From positions 682,001-746,000 of the forward strand of contig BLSF01000003.1 in the NCBI GenBank assembly GCA_012862575.1: a stretch of 64,000 nucleotides of DNA, given 5' to 3'. The stretch is from Parietichytrium sp. I65-24A (taxonomy: Eukaryota > Sar > Bigyra > Thraustochytrida > Thraustochytriidae). Positions within the stretch are counted from its first letter, which is position 1. Each line of letters opens with the position of its first letter. The notes beneath the pieces were generated by a model, which did no database searches, was not told the DNA's origin, and was given only the letters and a program-made list of their open reading frames with translations. The position numbers were made by a program, and so were the translations under genes. Shown here piece by piece: positions 30,674 to 40,328 of this stretch.

Positions 30674-30892
30674 GGCATTTGTGTGTTCACCTGCGTTAGA
30701 GGCGAACGAGTGGAGATGGCGATGTTCGCGTGATGATAAAAAATACAAAGACACAAATAATTTACTCACTGTCAATTTTCATTTGTTGGTGTTAGCGCGC
30801 CTCACTCTCCAACCCTTTCAAGTGTGCGTTGGCCTTTACGCCTGTGCGGAAGCGAGAGAAAGAGGAGAAAGCATAGCCGGCAATCGAAACCA

Positions 30893-32746
30893 TCAGCACA
30901 TTTCTCCTCGCAAGAGTCGCTTTGGCACCACTTGCGTCATTCGCCCTTCGTGGGGGCAAATGTGCGGAAATACGAGCAACCGCCCGCGCCTCACTTGAAC
31001 TGCGGCGAGAACCAGCTCGTCGTTGGTATTGCTAGTCTGACACTGTCCGCGTCTATTTTCCGGGAATTTTTCCAAAAGCGCCGTTTCGCCACCTTCTTCA
31101 CAGTCGTCCAAGTACAAGATGAACGTGTGTGTGGAGCGAGTCCCATCCAAGTCCTGGCGAGAGAGGTCCACGTGCGGGGCAAGGTACCCTCCGCGACGAG
31201 TGTACTTGAGAAAGCGCATCAGAGAAAAGGCACGCGAACAAGTAGTGTTTGGCAAATCCACCATCTCAAGCGCCTGCGCCAGTCCTGCAGCAATCCAGTT
31301 CAGACTGTCGCAAATATAACTGCGGTATGAACAGGATTCTGCTTTCTTGGTTTCTGTAGCGTCTGGAAGGGTGTCGCAAAGCCTCGAGAGCGCATCAAGG
31401 TATGCGTCTGAGAAAGCTCCATCAATGATGAACGCTCCCGCGCCAGGGTGTTCTCTCTCGAAAGGAATGAGGACCTGAACTTGAGCGCTTAAAGGACCGT
31501 ACACTAGATCGATAGCAGGATATTCAAGCCCTGGCAACTCTTCGCGAAGCTCCAGACTGGAGCCTGGCAAACGCGGAATATCGTTCGCACTTATGGACTC
31601 CAGCACTTGAGCGCGGTCGTTCTTCCAGGCTGCCTGGACCGGCGACACGCCTTGGTTGCAGGTGATATTCGGATCTGCTCCAGCAGATAACAGGAGCACT
31701 GCAATTTGTGGATGACCCTGCCAACACGCCAAGAAAAAGCCAGTTTGACCATACTCATTGCGCAAGTTTATATCCACACCAGCCTCGATGAGGGCTTGCG
31801 TTCGAAGAAGGTCGCCATTCGCAACAGCACCCCAAAACTTGGCTTGGCGGTCTCCGCGACTCGTAGACAGCATGGTGCGCACCCATCTCGACATGGGAAT
31901 ACCTCGAAACGGCGGCTTCTTGTCCTTGACCGGCGCCTCCGGAAGAGCCATAAACTTTTCGAGTGACTCTCTGCAAACCTGATCGGGCGTCTCCGCGAAA
32001 GGCTCAAAAGCCACGTCCTCCGGTTGCCGTGACCTGCAGACAGGACATATGAAATCAAACGCTTTTGGATGTACTGGCTGGTGCGTCATTGCGCTCCACG
32101 CGCACGCACAGCACAGCGTATGTTGGCAAGTCGGCCACTGACAGGCTCGGTCCAAAGCAAACCTTTCTGCCGACCTCTCCACGGTGGTGCCGCACTTTTC
32201 GCACTCCAACTGCAAGTTCTCTGAAGATGCGGCGGGCAGTCTTGCCATCAACCACATTTGCACGGCGTGCCTGGCCAGCCAGACGCGCACGCAGGTGGGC
32301 GCGGCGCGTATAAATTGCTCCGTTTCACGCGCGAGCTCCGTTGCCTCGCACCCCCAAAAGAGGTTTACATGGGCATTCAGCAGAGCTTTCACGATGCCTT
32401 CCTTCGCCCCACCTTCCGTCCAACACGCCATCTCAATCAAACTGAGCTCCTTGGCCCCGCCCATCTCGCGCAGCCCGCCACGCACATTCTCCGGCACCTC
32501 AAACGGCTTCGAAACCTCCAGCGTGCTCAGCTTGACCAGTCCAAAGCTCGCGGACCTATTCGCCACAACACACTCGGCCAGTGCGTTCGCAGTTGCTGCG
32601 TCCATCTCTCTGCGCACGATCGTCAGCTCAGGGTCCAGCGCGCCAGGACCATCTTGTGAGTCCAGAACGAACGCCACCTGGCGGAAAGCGCGCTTGCGTC
32701 TCGAGTCTCGCGCTCTGGAGCTGCTCGCAGCGTTCCACAGACTCAT
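30893..32746 (-). CDS. Fusion: RING-like zinc finger + ankyrin repeats + prolyl 4-hydroxylase
   Basis: 617 residues from ATG at 32746 (an upstream GTG is discounted). Residues about 50-170 are unrecognised. Residues 182-237 hold C-x2-C, a CQWPTCQHTLCCAC cluster and C-x2-C, a RING-like or related zinc-binding module. Residues about 303-385 are two to three ankyrin repeats (DLLRTQALIEAGVDIN, GHPQIAVLLLSAGADPN). Residues about 410-617 form a 2-oxoglutarate/Fe(II) dioxygenase of the prolyl-4-hydroxylase type: iron ligands H525 and D527 (PHVDLS), strand HTFILYLDDCEEGGET, distal H599 (CPHEGR) and Lys609 as the likely 2-oxoglutarate contact. There is no signal peptide, so the enzyme probably acts in the cytosol or nucleus, unlike collagen P4H. 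The combination suggests hydroxylation of a protein bound by the ankyrin part and possible ubiquitin transfer; that is inference. Confidence 0.82.
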   Translation of the reverse strand: MSLWNAASSSRARDSRRKRAFRQVAFVLDSQDGPGALDPELTIVRREMDAATANALAECVVANRSASFGLVKLSTLEVSKPFEVPENVRGGLREMGGAKELSLIEMACWTEGGAKEGIVKALLNAHVNLFWGCEATELARETEQFIRAAPTCVRVWLARHAVQMWLMARLPAASSENLQLECEKCGTTVERSAERFALDRACQWPTCQHTLCCACAWSAMTHQPVHPKAFDFICPVCRSRQPEDVAFEPFAETPDQVCRESLEKFMALPEAPVKDKKPPFRGIPMSRWVRTMLSTSRGDRQAKFWGAVANGDLLRTQALIEAGVDINLRNEYGQTGFFLACWQGHPQIAVLLLSAGADPNITCNQGVSPVQAAWKNDRAQVLESISANDIPRLPGSSLELREELPGLEYPAIDLVYGPLSAQVQVLIPFEREHPGAGAFIIDGAFSDAYLDALSRLCDTLPDATETKKAESCSYRSYICDSLNWIAAGLAQALEMVDLPNTTCSRAFSLMRFLKYTRRGGYLAPHVDLSRQDLDGTRSTHTFILYLDDCEEGGETALLEKFPENRRGQCQTSNTNDELVLAAVQVRRGRLLVFPHICPHEGRMTQVVPKRLLRGEMC

Positions 32747-32875
32747 TTCCGCCGACTGCGAAGCGCACAATCCCTCGCGCGCAGTGTCAGCACAGAGAAC
32801 AGAGAACAGAGAACAGAGCACAGAGCACTAAGGCAAACGCACGAAGACCTCAAACCAACAGTCACTCTGGCCTCG

Positions 32876-32956
32876 CAATCTACACAATCTACGCAATCTT
32901 TGCAATCTACACAATCTACGCAATCTTTGCAATCTACACAATCTACGCAATCTACA
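32876..32956 (-). repeat. Nine 9-nt repeats with 27-nt higher-order period
   Basis: On the plus strand the order is CAATCTACA, CAATCTACG, CAATCTTTG, repeated, with the last CAATCTTTG replaced by CAATCTACA. On the minus strand, sense for the P4H gene, this reads as TGTAGATTG/CGTAGATTG/CAAAGATTG. The array lies 130-210 nt upstream of that gene's ATG. Confidence 0.95.
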
Positions 32957-33603
32957 GTCTTCTGCCTCTTCTCCACGTTTCCCCGTCTACACAGTCTACA
33001 CAGTCTACACTTTCTAGCAGCCCGCAGCTGTGTCACGCGTACGCTTCCTATCTTCTACGCTCCACTCTTACTCGCCGCGTACACCTCGCGTACGCTTCTC
33101 CACTCGGCAAACCGCACGTGCGCACCTCTCGCTACTACTACCGTTTACCATAACCAATCCTTACTGCCCGCGGGGAGAGTGTTGGCGTCGGCGGGTTGCT
33201 AGTCGTCGAGATGGCGAAAACAGTAGGAAAGGAGGGGAGGGAGGAGTGCCACATAGTGCCACAGTGGCAGAGCGTGGTTTGCAACGGCGGTGGAACGGCT
33301 AGAAACCGTCAGAGGGAGGCCGCGGGGCGGTTATATTTACCGTCCGCGCGCGCAATTTGCCGAGGCGCGGACACGGTGAAACTAGGAAACCCAACAAGAC
33401 CAGATAACCCGAAGGACTCGGGGATTTCGACGGGGCGGAAAGCGGAGAGCGTAGAGCGCAAAGCTTAAAGCGGAAAGGGGAAAGTTTAGAACCTGGAGGC
33501 TTGGCAGAGAGCGAAGAGAGCGAAGAGAGCGCGAAGGGTTGCTAGTATTTGGCGCAGCGGAGAGCAAGTTTGTTTTCATATAGAACCGAAGCGGAAAAGA
33601 AAC

Positions 33604-33645
33604 AGATTGTAGATTGTAGATCGTAGATCGTAGATTGTAGATTGT
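33604..33645 (+). repeat. Six heptamer repeats AGATTGT/AGATCGT
   Basis: Six units in a row, four AGATTGT and two AGATCGT, 25-66 nt upstream of the ATG at 33670. The phase GTAGATTG is the same word found in the opposite leader of this divergent pair. Confidence 0.93.
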
Positions 33646-33669
33646 ATAGGCGGCTGGGGAGCGGAGACC

Positions 33670-35550
33670 ATGGGCTGCTGGCGCTGGGCTGGGCTGTTGG
33701 TCTTGTTTGCGCTGGTCTCTTCACGGGAATGGGGCCTGTGCCTCTGCGCTGCAGCCTCACCGGCTGGCAGTTCCAGTTCCAGTTCGGGCTCTGGTACAGG
33801 TGCTGGTGCTGGTGGAAAGGCAGCCAAGACGCGCAAAGTGACCAAGGTTGATGTGACCGCGGCGAATGGAAGCGGAATGGTTCGTCGCATGCTAGCGGGC
33901 GGCGAACCGTGGGCAGTGGTGTGCGCCAAGGAGGGACAGAATGGGCGGGATGCGATGGCGCTGCAATTCGCCAAGGCCGTGGCGAGCGAGCTTGGCAAGG
34001 TACGCGGCGGGGACAGGGTCAGGGTGGCGGCCGCGGACTGTGACGCCAAGTCTACGTCTGGAGCGAGCATCCGCAAGCTCGCAAAACTGTCTGCGGCTGA
34101 AGGAGGGCTGCCAACGGTCGTGTGGAGCGTAGGCGGCGCGCCGGCCAAGCAGGTCAAAGCGAAGAGCATGGCGTCCAAGAGCAAAGACGGTGTGCAACTT
34201 GACGCCGCCAAGCTGGCAAAGGCACTGGCCAAGCACCAGACGCCAAAGCTGGCGCCGCTGGTGAGCAACGAGAAGCTACTGCAAGAGTGTCTTCAGACAA
34301 AGTATATGATCTGCGCAGTGCTGTTAAAAAAGGGCGGTTCGGAGAGGGTGACGAGTGTCAAACTTACGCGCATGCTCAGGACTTTGGATGAGAACAGGTT
34401 CGTGAAAGGTTTTGTCGTCGACACTAGCAAAGCGCTTCTGAGCATTGACAAAGCAATTGATTCGACTCTTCAGGACGAATCGTTAGTGATTTTCAAGCGC
34501 AAAGATTTTGTGTTCAGTGGAGACCCCGACTTGCACCCCTCCAAGCCTGGTGCAGAGGCCGGGGACCAAGTTGATGCTGCTAAGCAAGCCGAGAAAGCGA
34601 AAAGGGCGAAGCAGAGAATGGACCTCTTGCGCGCGCCCGTTCAAGTTACTCCTCAGGAAGACTTTGATTCGCCAACTGGTCTGATCGCTCTCGCTTATGG
34701 AATATCAAAGATCGCGCAGCTGGACTCCCAGGCGGCTCGGCTTGCCCACTTCCGACAGAATAAACTCGTCAATGCCAAAGCTATCGATCTCAAGACCAAA
34801 GCACAGTCTTTGGCCATGTTGATCCGTCCCTCCGCTTCAAGCTCGGAAGCGTTTTTCCTGAGTTGGGACGTCGGCGCAAAATACGCACTCTCGGCTTCTG
34901 CATTTGGTGTCGTTCCCTCTGGAGAAAAACTTGCTGCGCTCCAAGAGGCATGCTTTGAGAAGCTCACCAAGTCAAAGTCATCATCAAAGAGCAAGGCCAT
35001 CGAAGGACACTTTGTCAGTATCCTTCCAGGGGCGCTTGGGGCTGCGGATGAAGCTGTAACTCGATTCCTGCGGAAAGCTATCCCGCACTCCGAGAAGAAG
35101 ACCTTCATCCCTTTCTCACAGCGTCCAATGTTGAGCAAGTTAGTGGTCAAGTCGTCCCCGCCGAAGTCGTCATCTTCGACCTCCAAGAAGAAAACTGGCG
35201 CAAAGACCGCCACGTCTTCGAGCGCTACCTCACGGGAAGAAAAACTGGAGCGAGAGCGCAAGCGTCGCGAAGAGATGGAAAGCGAGGCGCTAGAGTCCGG
35301 CGCATTTGCTATGCCCATAGAAGATGAGGACTCGGACGAGTCGAACTCGCAAGACGTATACAGCGACCAAGACGCGTGGCAGGGCGAAGATGACGACCAA
35401 GATCTTGAAAGCGATGACCTCGATGACGGCGATGATGACGTTGACAGCGAGGATGATGAAGACAACGAAGATGACGGTGAAGAGATCTCCTTAGACGACG
35501 ACGAAGATGACGTGGAGCTTGATGTCGATGATTCGTGCGAAACAGCCTAA
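33670..35550 (+). CDS. Secretory-pathway protein, possible thioredoxin-like fold, very acidic C-terminus
   Basis: 626 residues from ATG at 33670. Residues 1-28 form a signal peptide (CWRWAGLLVLFALVSS). A Ser/Gly linker follows. Residues about 55-175 (GGEPWAVVCAKEG, VRVAAADCDA, GLPTVVWSVGG) follow the strand order of a thioredoxin-like domain but lack CxxC, and a second similar region (YMICAVLLKKG, FVKGFVVDTSKALLS, ESLVIFKR) lies at about 215-285. The middle is Lys/Ala-rich. The end, from about residue 550, is almost pure Asp/Glu/Ser (over 70 residues), resembling low-affinity calcium-binding tails of ER lumen proteins, although no KDEL-type signal is present. Thioredoxin-like folding is a pattern-based suggestion; an ER or secreted chaperone-like role would fit. 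AATAAA-like sequence at 35658 may be its polyadenylation signal. Confidence 0.65.
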   Translation: MGCWRWAGLLVLFALVSSREWGLCLCAAASPAGSSSSSSGSGTGAGAGGKAAKTRKVTKVDVTAANGSGMVRRMLAGGEPWAVVCAKEGQNGRDAMALQFAKAVASELGKVRGGDRVRVAAADCDAKSTSGASIRKLAKLSAAEGGLPTVVWSVGGAPAKQVKAKSMASKSKDGVQLDAAKLAKALAKHQTPKLAPLVSNEKLLQECLQTKYMICAVLLKKGGSERVTSVKLTRMLRTLDENRFVKGFVVDTSKALLSIDKAIDSTLQDESLVIFKRKDFVFSGDPDLHPSKPGAEAGDQVDAAKQAEKAKRAKQRMDLLRAPVQVTPQEDFDSPTGLIALAYGISKIAQLDSQAARLAHFRQNKLVNAKAIDLKTKAQSLAMLIRPSASSSEAFFLSWDVGAKYALSASAFGVVPSGEKLAALQEACFEKLTKSKSSSKSKAIEGHFVSILPGALGAADEAVTRFLRKAIPHSEKKTFIPFSQRPMLSKLVVKSSPPKSSSSTSKKKTGAKTATSSSATSREEKLERERKRREEMESEALESGAFAMPIEDEDSDESNSQDVYSDQDAWQGEDDDQDLESDDLDDGDDDVDSEDDEDNEDDGEEISLDDDEDDVELDVDDSCETA

Positions 35551-35719
35551 GCACGATCCCCTTACTCATTATGAGCACACAGCAGACACATTTATCAAGC
35601 CCATGCGGCTCGCCAAGGAAATTTACGTAGTTGAAGACGAAGGCTTTAAAAGAAAGGAATAAAAGGAGACTAAACCTGTATTTGATCATATCATCTTGAC
35701 TATCCGCGTTCTCGCACGC

Positions 35720-36014
35720 TCAAACCTTGAATCCTTCTTCCCTCAAGCAGGCCTTGTGCGCCTCAATCAACTCCTTGCAGTTTTCCTCGCCATTGAGTAC
35801 CACACACTCATCGCGCGGCTTTCTAGTTTCCGGGCAGCTGCAGCAAATCTTCTTCCCCGACTTGCCAACAACCTGATCACCATACAAACTCCGTGTTAGC
35901 GGCCATTGGCTCCCTCCCACTCCCACTCCCACTCCCTCTCCGCAGCGCAAAACTTACTGGCCCACACTCGCTCTTGGCTGGCGATGCTGCTGCTGCTGCT
36001 GCGTTCTCAGACAT
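35720..36014 (-). CDS. COX17: COX17 copper chaperone, two exons
   Basis: Exon 1 is 36014-35958 (19 codons, Ala-rich, ending ECGP), the intron is 35957-35873 (85 nt, GTAAGT...GATCAG), and exon 2 is 35872-35720. The spliced protein is 69 residues. Exon 2 gives GKKICCSCPETRKPRDECVV, then NCKELIEAHKACLREEGFKV, matching COX17: the KxCC-x-CPETK copper-binding motif and the twin CX9C coiled-coil-helix fold. It carries Cu(I) in the mitochondrial intermembrane space to SCO1 and COX11 for cytochrome c oxidase assembly. Import would use the Mia40 disulfide relay, since no presequence is present. Without splicing the ATG and the conserved half lie in different frames, so simple frame finding misses it. 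It converges with the 33670 gene; 169 nt separate their stops. Confidence 0.95.
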
Positions 36015-36653
36015 GTTCGCTCCTGTTTGTTTGGTTGGTTGGTTAATTGGTTGGTTGGTTGTGTGTGAGTGTGTGTATGCTGCGTACGCTGAGCCCTGTG
36101 CGTTATCGTGCTACTAAAGTCTGTTATTGGTACTGCTATCCCCACAAGTCCGCGGCGTTTGGTTTTCGGTATTTTTTTCAGCGTCTTCGGCGATATTTCG
36201 AGGGGGCTTTCCGATGCTACAGATGGGATAGGTGGTTGTAGCGCACTGGCCTCGGGAAAAGACGGAGAAATATTGGATTAGTATTGAAGAGTTATTGGAC
36301 ACTACAGGCAATGCGGGAGTGTTCCTCGAGTAGCTTCGTGCGGCGTGCGATTACTACACGACTGTGTAGTAATATGTTAAGAGTGTTAATAGCGCCTACA
36401 TGGTTTTATGTTTGTGTAGTGCTATTAAATAAAGTCTCAACAATTTTAGAGCGTCGTGAATGTCAGTTCACCCGATATCCCGACAATCCCGTCCGTAATG
36501 AACTCTTGGGCAGATGCAAAATAGCCAAATCCAAAAGTGGGAAAAAGATCAAGAATAAAAGTTGCGCATTGAGCCATACGATCTAAGAATGTAATTCTAA
36601 TGTTCAGTTCAGTCACATGCAGGCAATGTCTCGCGAAAAAATCGCCATCCGCG
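36015..36653. other. Spacer upstream of COX17
   Basis: TTGG repeats (about 36028-36060) and a TG run (36060-36076) precede the COX17 ATG, read as CCAA/CA repeats on its sense strand. AATAAAG occurs near 36428. No gene seen. Confidence 0.6.
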
Positions 36654-39600
36654 TCAGATCTGCGAGCCGTGAGGTTCCAGCGATGCATCTGCATCTCGAG
36701 CCTCTTGTGAGCCCGAGAGCGGCTCTGGCTCTATCACGGCCTCAACGTCTGTCGTCAAAGGCAAGTCATGCAAAGTTGACGAGGTGGACGCACGGGCAAG
36801 TCTTTGCTGAACCGAAGAAATGTACTCCTCGATGTCGTCAGGCGTCTGGCAGCTGCTCGTGCAGTATTCCAGACTCTCCTTTTTAAATGTGACACCTTCT
36901 TGGAAAAAGAGAGGGTATGCTTTCCGAAACAATTTGATATCTGCCGCAAGGAGTGTTTGCATGGTGGATCGTGAAATCATGTTTATGGTTCCTTTCCAGA
37001 AGATCTCGGCATCGCCAGCTTGGATGCCCAGACGGCCAAAGAAAAATAAAAGTGCCAACCCGTACCTCGATAGCAAATGCCGCGACTTATTTGGCCGAGC
37101 TATGGCATGAATGACCGCAGTTTCAATGAAATTCGGCCCAATCAACAGATTTCCACGAAGATCCAGCAACAGTTCCTGTGGGGAGGGGGAGCGCATACGG
37201 CCGCGACAGACTTCCACTGTAAGCTCTTGAACATGGACCAAACACACATTTCAGGAAATGTACCAACTTACCAAACCAACGTGATAGAAGAACCCTGTAA
37301 TTAAAGTCGTCCCGAACTGGGGGGGCACCTTCGAAATGATGTCAGATGCCAAAACAAATCTTTTCGCGGAAGGAACAAGTCTTTTAAACCTTAAGAGGAA
37401 AGACTTGTTCACCATACGAGGACAACCAAAGGTCGTCAGTTGAACGGCAGGAAGAGTGCTCTTCAGAGTTTGTCGATCGTAAATCATCTTTGCAAAGTCA
37501 AAAGCGCACAATACGGCCATTCCGCCTCCCAACGAGTGCCCCGTGCAGAACAAGGCTCTCCTTTGCCGCACCTCCGTTTGCCCATCCTTCTGGTCGAACA
37601 AGTAGGGCTCAACAACACTCCGAAGCTCGGACGCGACAGAGTTGTAGGCAGCATACATACCGCCGTGCACTTTGGGCTCACCCAAATCTCTAGTGTTCCC
37701 ATGCTGCACAGGTTCAATCTCCGCAGCGCCTTCAAAAACTTGGAATGCATAGCTAATATCCTGCTTCACGTTTACAGCGGTGACGGTGCCTCTGAACGCG
37801 ACGATGACTCGATCAGGAGAAACGCAGACGATAGCATGAACGTGGGTTTTCTTGTTCGCTACGTGTCGAACAAGCTTGATATTGGCAGATTCGATCAAGT
37901 CGCACTTTTGCTCAAATGTCCTCGGGACCTTTGGAATGGTGTACGCAATATCGGCGCAATTGTAAAGCTGCATTTCGGTCTCGAATACGAGAATGTGGCT
38001 CCGAACTTGCGCCATTAAAAGCTCCCTCTTCATTACCAGCTCCAGGGGTTCTTCAGAGTCAGCCTCACAAGCTTGCATCAAGTGCTCTCCATCCACCCGG
38101 ATGAGATTTGGAATCGCGCTATTTTCGGCAAACTTTCCTGAGATCGCAAGGAACGTCTTGCCAGTACTATCCATGGATCTCGTCGATGTGCCTGCGAGGG
38201 ATTTTGAGGCTGAAAACCTCACTGGCTTCGACCGCTCCTTCCTCTCGCCATACATCGAGAGCAGGCGGCTGTGTAGGTCGATGACGGCATTAGTGCCATC
38301 GGACTTGTCCGGTCCCAAGCTTGCTCTCGAAGGTTTCCGCACGATCAGATTCAACTTGTGTGCTACCAGTTGCACAAAATCCTTTTCAAAAGATATGAAC
38401 ACAGGGTTCTCATCAAAATATGTCTCCAAAACTTCGTCGTTTACTTGGTCTGTCTCGTCTTTCGGGCCAGTTTCCAGGTCAACCGAGCTTGTGTCTGTAT
38501 CTTTGTTCGCTTTCGCGACTTGCTTGGTATGCCGCGACTTTGTGAGCACACCAGAAGGAACAAACCAGCCCAAGAGTCCCCTGGAGTCCGCGGGAAGAAA
38601 TGCGTATGCTACTATGACGTTCACGATGGACATGAGAAATGTTAGACTGATGAAGGCAGAGCTCCCACTAGTCACTCCTGCACCGTACAGGGGGTCCTCG
38701 ACCATGGTGATATTCCCCACAGTCCCTGCTGGTCTTAGAATCCAAGTAGACAGTGGCTGGGAGGTCACCTCCAAAAAGCAGAGAATCCACACTGCTGCAA
38801 AGTAAGTTAGGCCGAGAATCCCGAAGAACGAAAAGCCAAGGTAGTTTGGCCTATTCAGAGCGTATGGAACGGTTCCCATCGTTTTGTACACCGTTCTGTT
38901 GATACAAATGCCCATGTATATCATGCCAATATCGAGAAGCAGTAGGGCGAGGCTCGCCATTGCGCGGCGGAAGACCCGGTAATTGTGGTAAAAACTGCAG
39001 TAGCTCCATCCATTGGCATCCGTCGAAGAACAGATTCTGAGTAGGGTGACGACCCCAAAACCCGGAACAATACTTGGCTCAAAGTCATACACGACACTAA
39101 ATGATCCGAATGCGACAAAGTAGAAGAGCTGGTAAGCGATCAGTTTCCATGGCATTGCGCGCACAAGTACAGCCAAATTTCCAGACTTCTTCATGACGCC
39201 TTGCCTTGAGAAACATGCCCAGCAGCAGCACATGTAATAGCAGGAGACTAATGCGACGCGGTTGGCTGCTGCGTTCACCGCCGTTGCGGTCTTGGCATAC
39301 CAGCTAGACAGCCTCCGGGTGAGGCCCGGCCTTCTGGTTTCCTGTTCGCCGAGCACAGGATCTGAAGATGAATTTGACTCCGAGTACAAGGACATAGCCA
39401 CGTCTGCGTCGTCGACAAGGAGCGTCTCGCCCTCTTCTTCGCCGCTTCCCCACAGTGTGCCATACTCGTCCTTGTATTTGACGCTTTTGACATCAGAATC
39501 CTCTTCCTGAACGATGTCGTGCACAATTTGTACTTCCGAAAGAAATCTTCTCTCTTCTCTGGCAGCTGCGTCCCTATCAGCCTCCTTCTTATCAAGCTTG

Positions 39601-40328
39601 GTGGCGATTGCCTTCGTGTGCTCGCCAAAGATGTTGAGGAAGACGGCAAAACTACCCTGAAGGAACAACACGAGAGCCAAGGAGCTCATGTTGGTCCCCA
39701 TTGATTCTACTTTGTTCAACACGTCAAGAGCGGTTTCGTACTCGCCTTCTTTCACCTTCAAGTAGGTCCTCCAGTACTCAATCACTTCGAAAATTCCATA
39801 GCGAGGCATCAGGGACCAAAAGATGGATATCATGATCACCATGATCTGTTGGGGCAACGCTCGATTTAGGCGCTTATTGGGCTCGCGCAAGGCTCTTAAA
39901 ACGATGCGCTGCGTATACACAATCATCACAAATACGAAGAAGGCCAGCGCAATTGTAGTCATTGCCGTGATCATGGCCAGCATTGGCAAAGTTTCGGAGG
40001 CGTCTGCAGCATCGCCCTTCCTGTTCAGCACTACCGAGAGCATTTGAAGCGCCAGGGTCACGCAGAATGACGCCAAGAAGACTGCAGCCACTGCAAGCAG
40101 AGAGTTGTTTCTCAGCACCTCCAACTTTGTGCGTGGCACCCGCACTTCCACTAGCTCTGCCTCCCGATCGCTCTTCATGGCGCTCACTTTACAAGTATCC
40201 GTGCCAAACCGCTTGGAGATGTCATCCGAGTGCACCACTTTGCCTTGGCCTCTGCGCGGTCCCGCTTGCGTAGCTCCGACATGATCACTCCGCTCCTTAT
40301 CTCCTGTCATTTGCTTAGGCTCCGCCAT
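36654..40328 (-). CDS. Multi-pass membrane class-3 lipase (diacylglycerol-lipase type), two exons
   Basis: Exon 1 is 40328-37272 (1019 codons), the intron is 37271-37224 (48 nt, GTAAGT...CAAGAG, phase 0), and exon 2 is 37223-36654 (189 codons); total 1208 residues. The N-terminal half has about eight hydrophobic segments, split by an acidic loop with KKEADRDAAAREERR and by a Cys-rich membrane-proximal part (YYMCCCWACFSR) that could be acylated. The lipase domain holds VIVAFRGT, GHSLGGGMAV with nucleophile Ser932, Asp996 (LASDIIS) and His1016 (FFYHVG), a complete lipase-3 triad. Fused membrane spans plus lipase-3 resemble sn-1 diacylglycerol lipases, which release 2-monoacylglycerol, but these usually have four spans. 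Exon 2 supplies the end of the domain and a Ser/Glu-rich tail. Reading on without splicing would stop six codons after the His-containing segment. Confidence 0.85.

Larger units (their letters stand above)
32747..33669. other. Divergent promoter region between P4H fusion and the 33670 gene
   Basis: Both leaders contain sense-strand tandem repeats with the core GTAGATTG (listed separately). Between them are CT-rich stretches, TACACAGTC repeats (about 32986-33010), and GAAAG/GCGGAAAG-rich sequence near 33430-33520. Open frames here are products of 9-nt periodicity, not genes. Confidence 0.6.

Noticed and set aside
32743-33153. Open frames with VDCVDCKDC or IYTIYAIFA repeats
   Set aside because: They arise from a 9-nt repeat that keeps frames open; no start context or domain.
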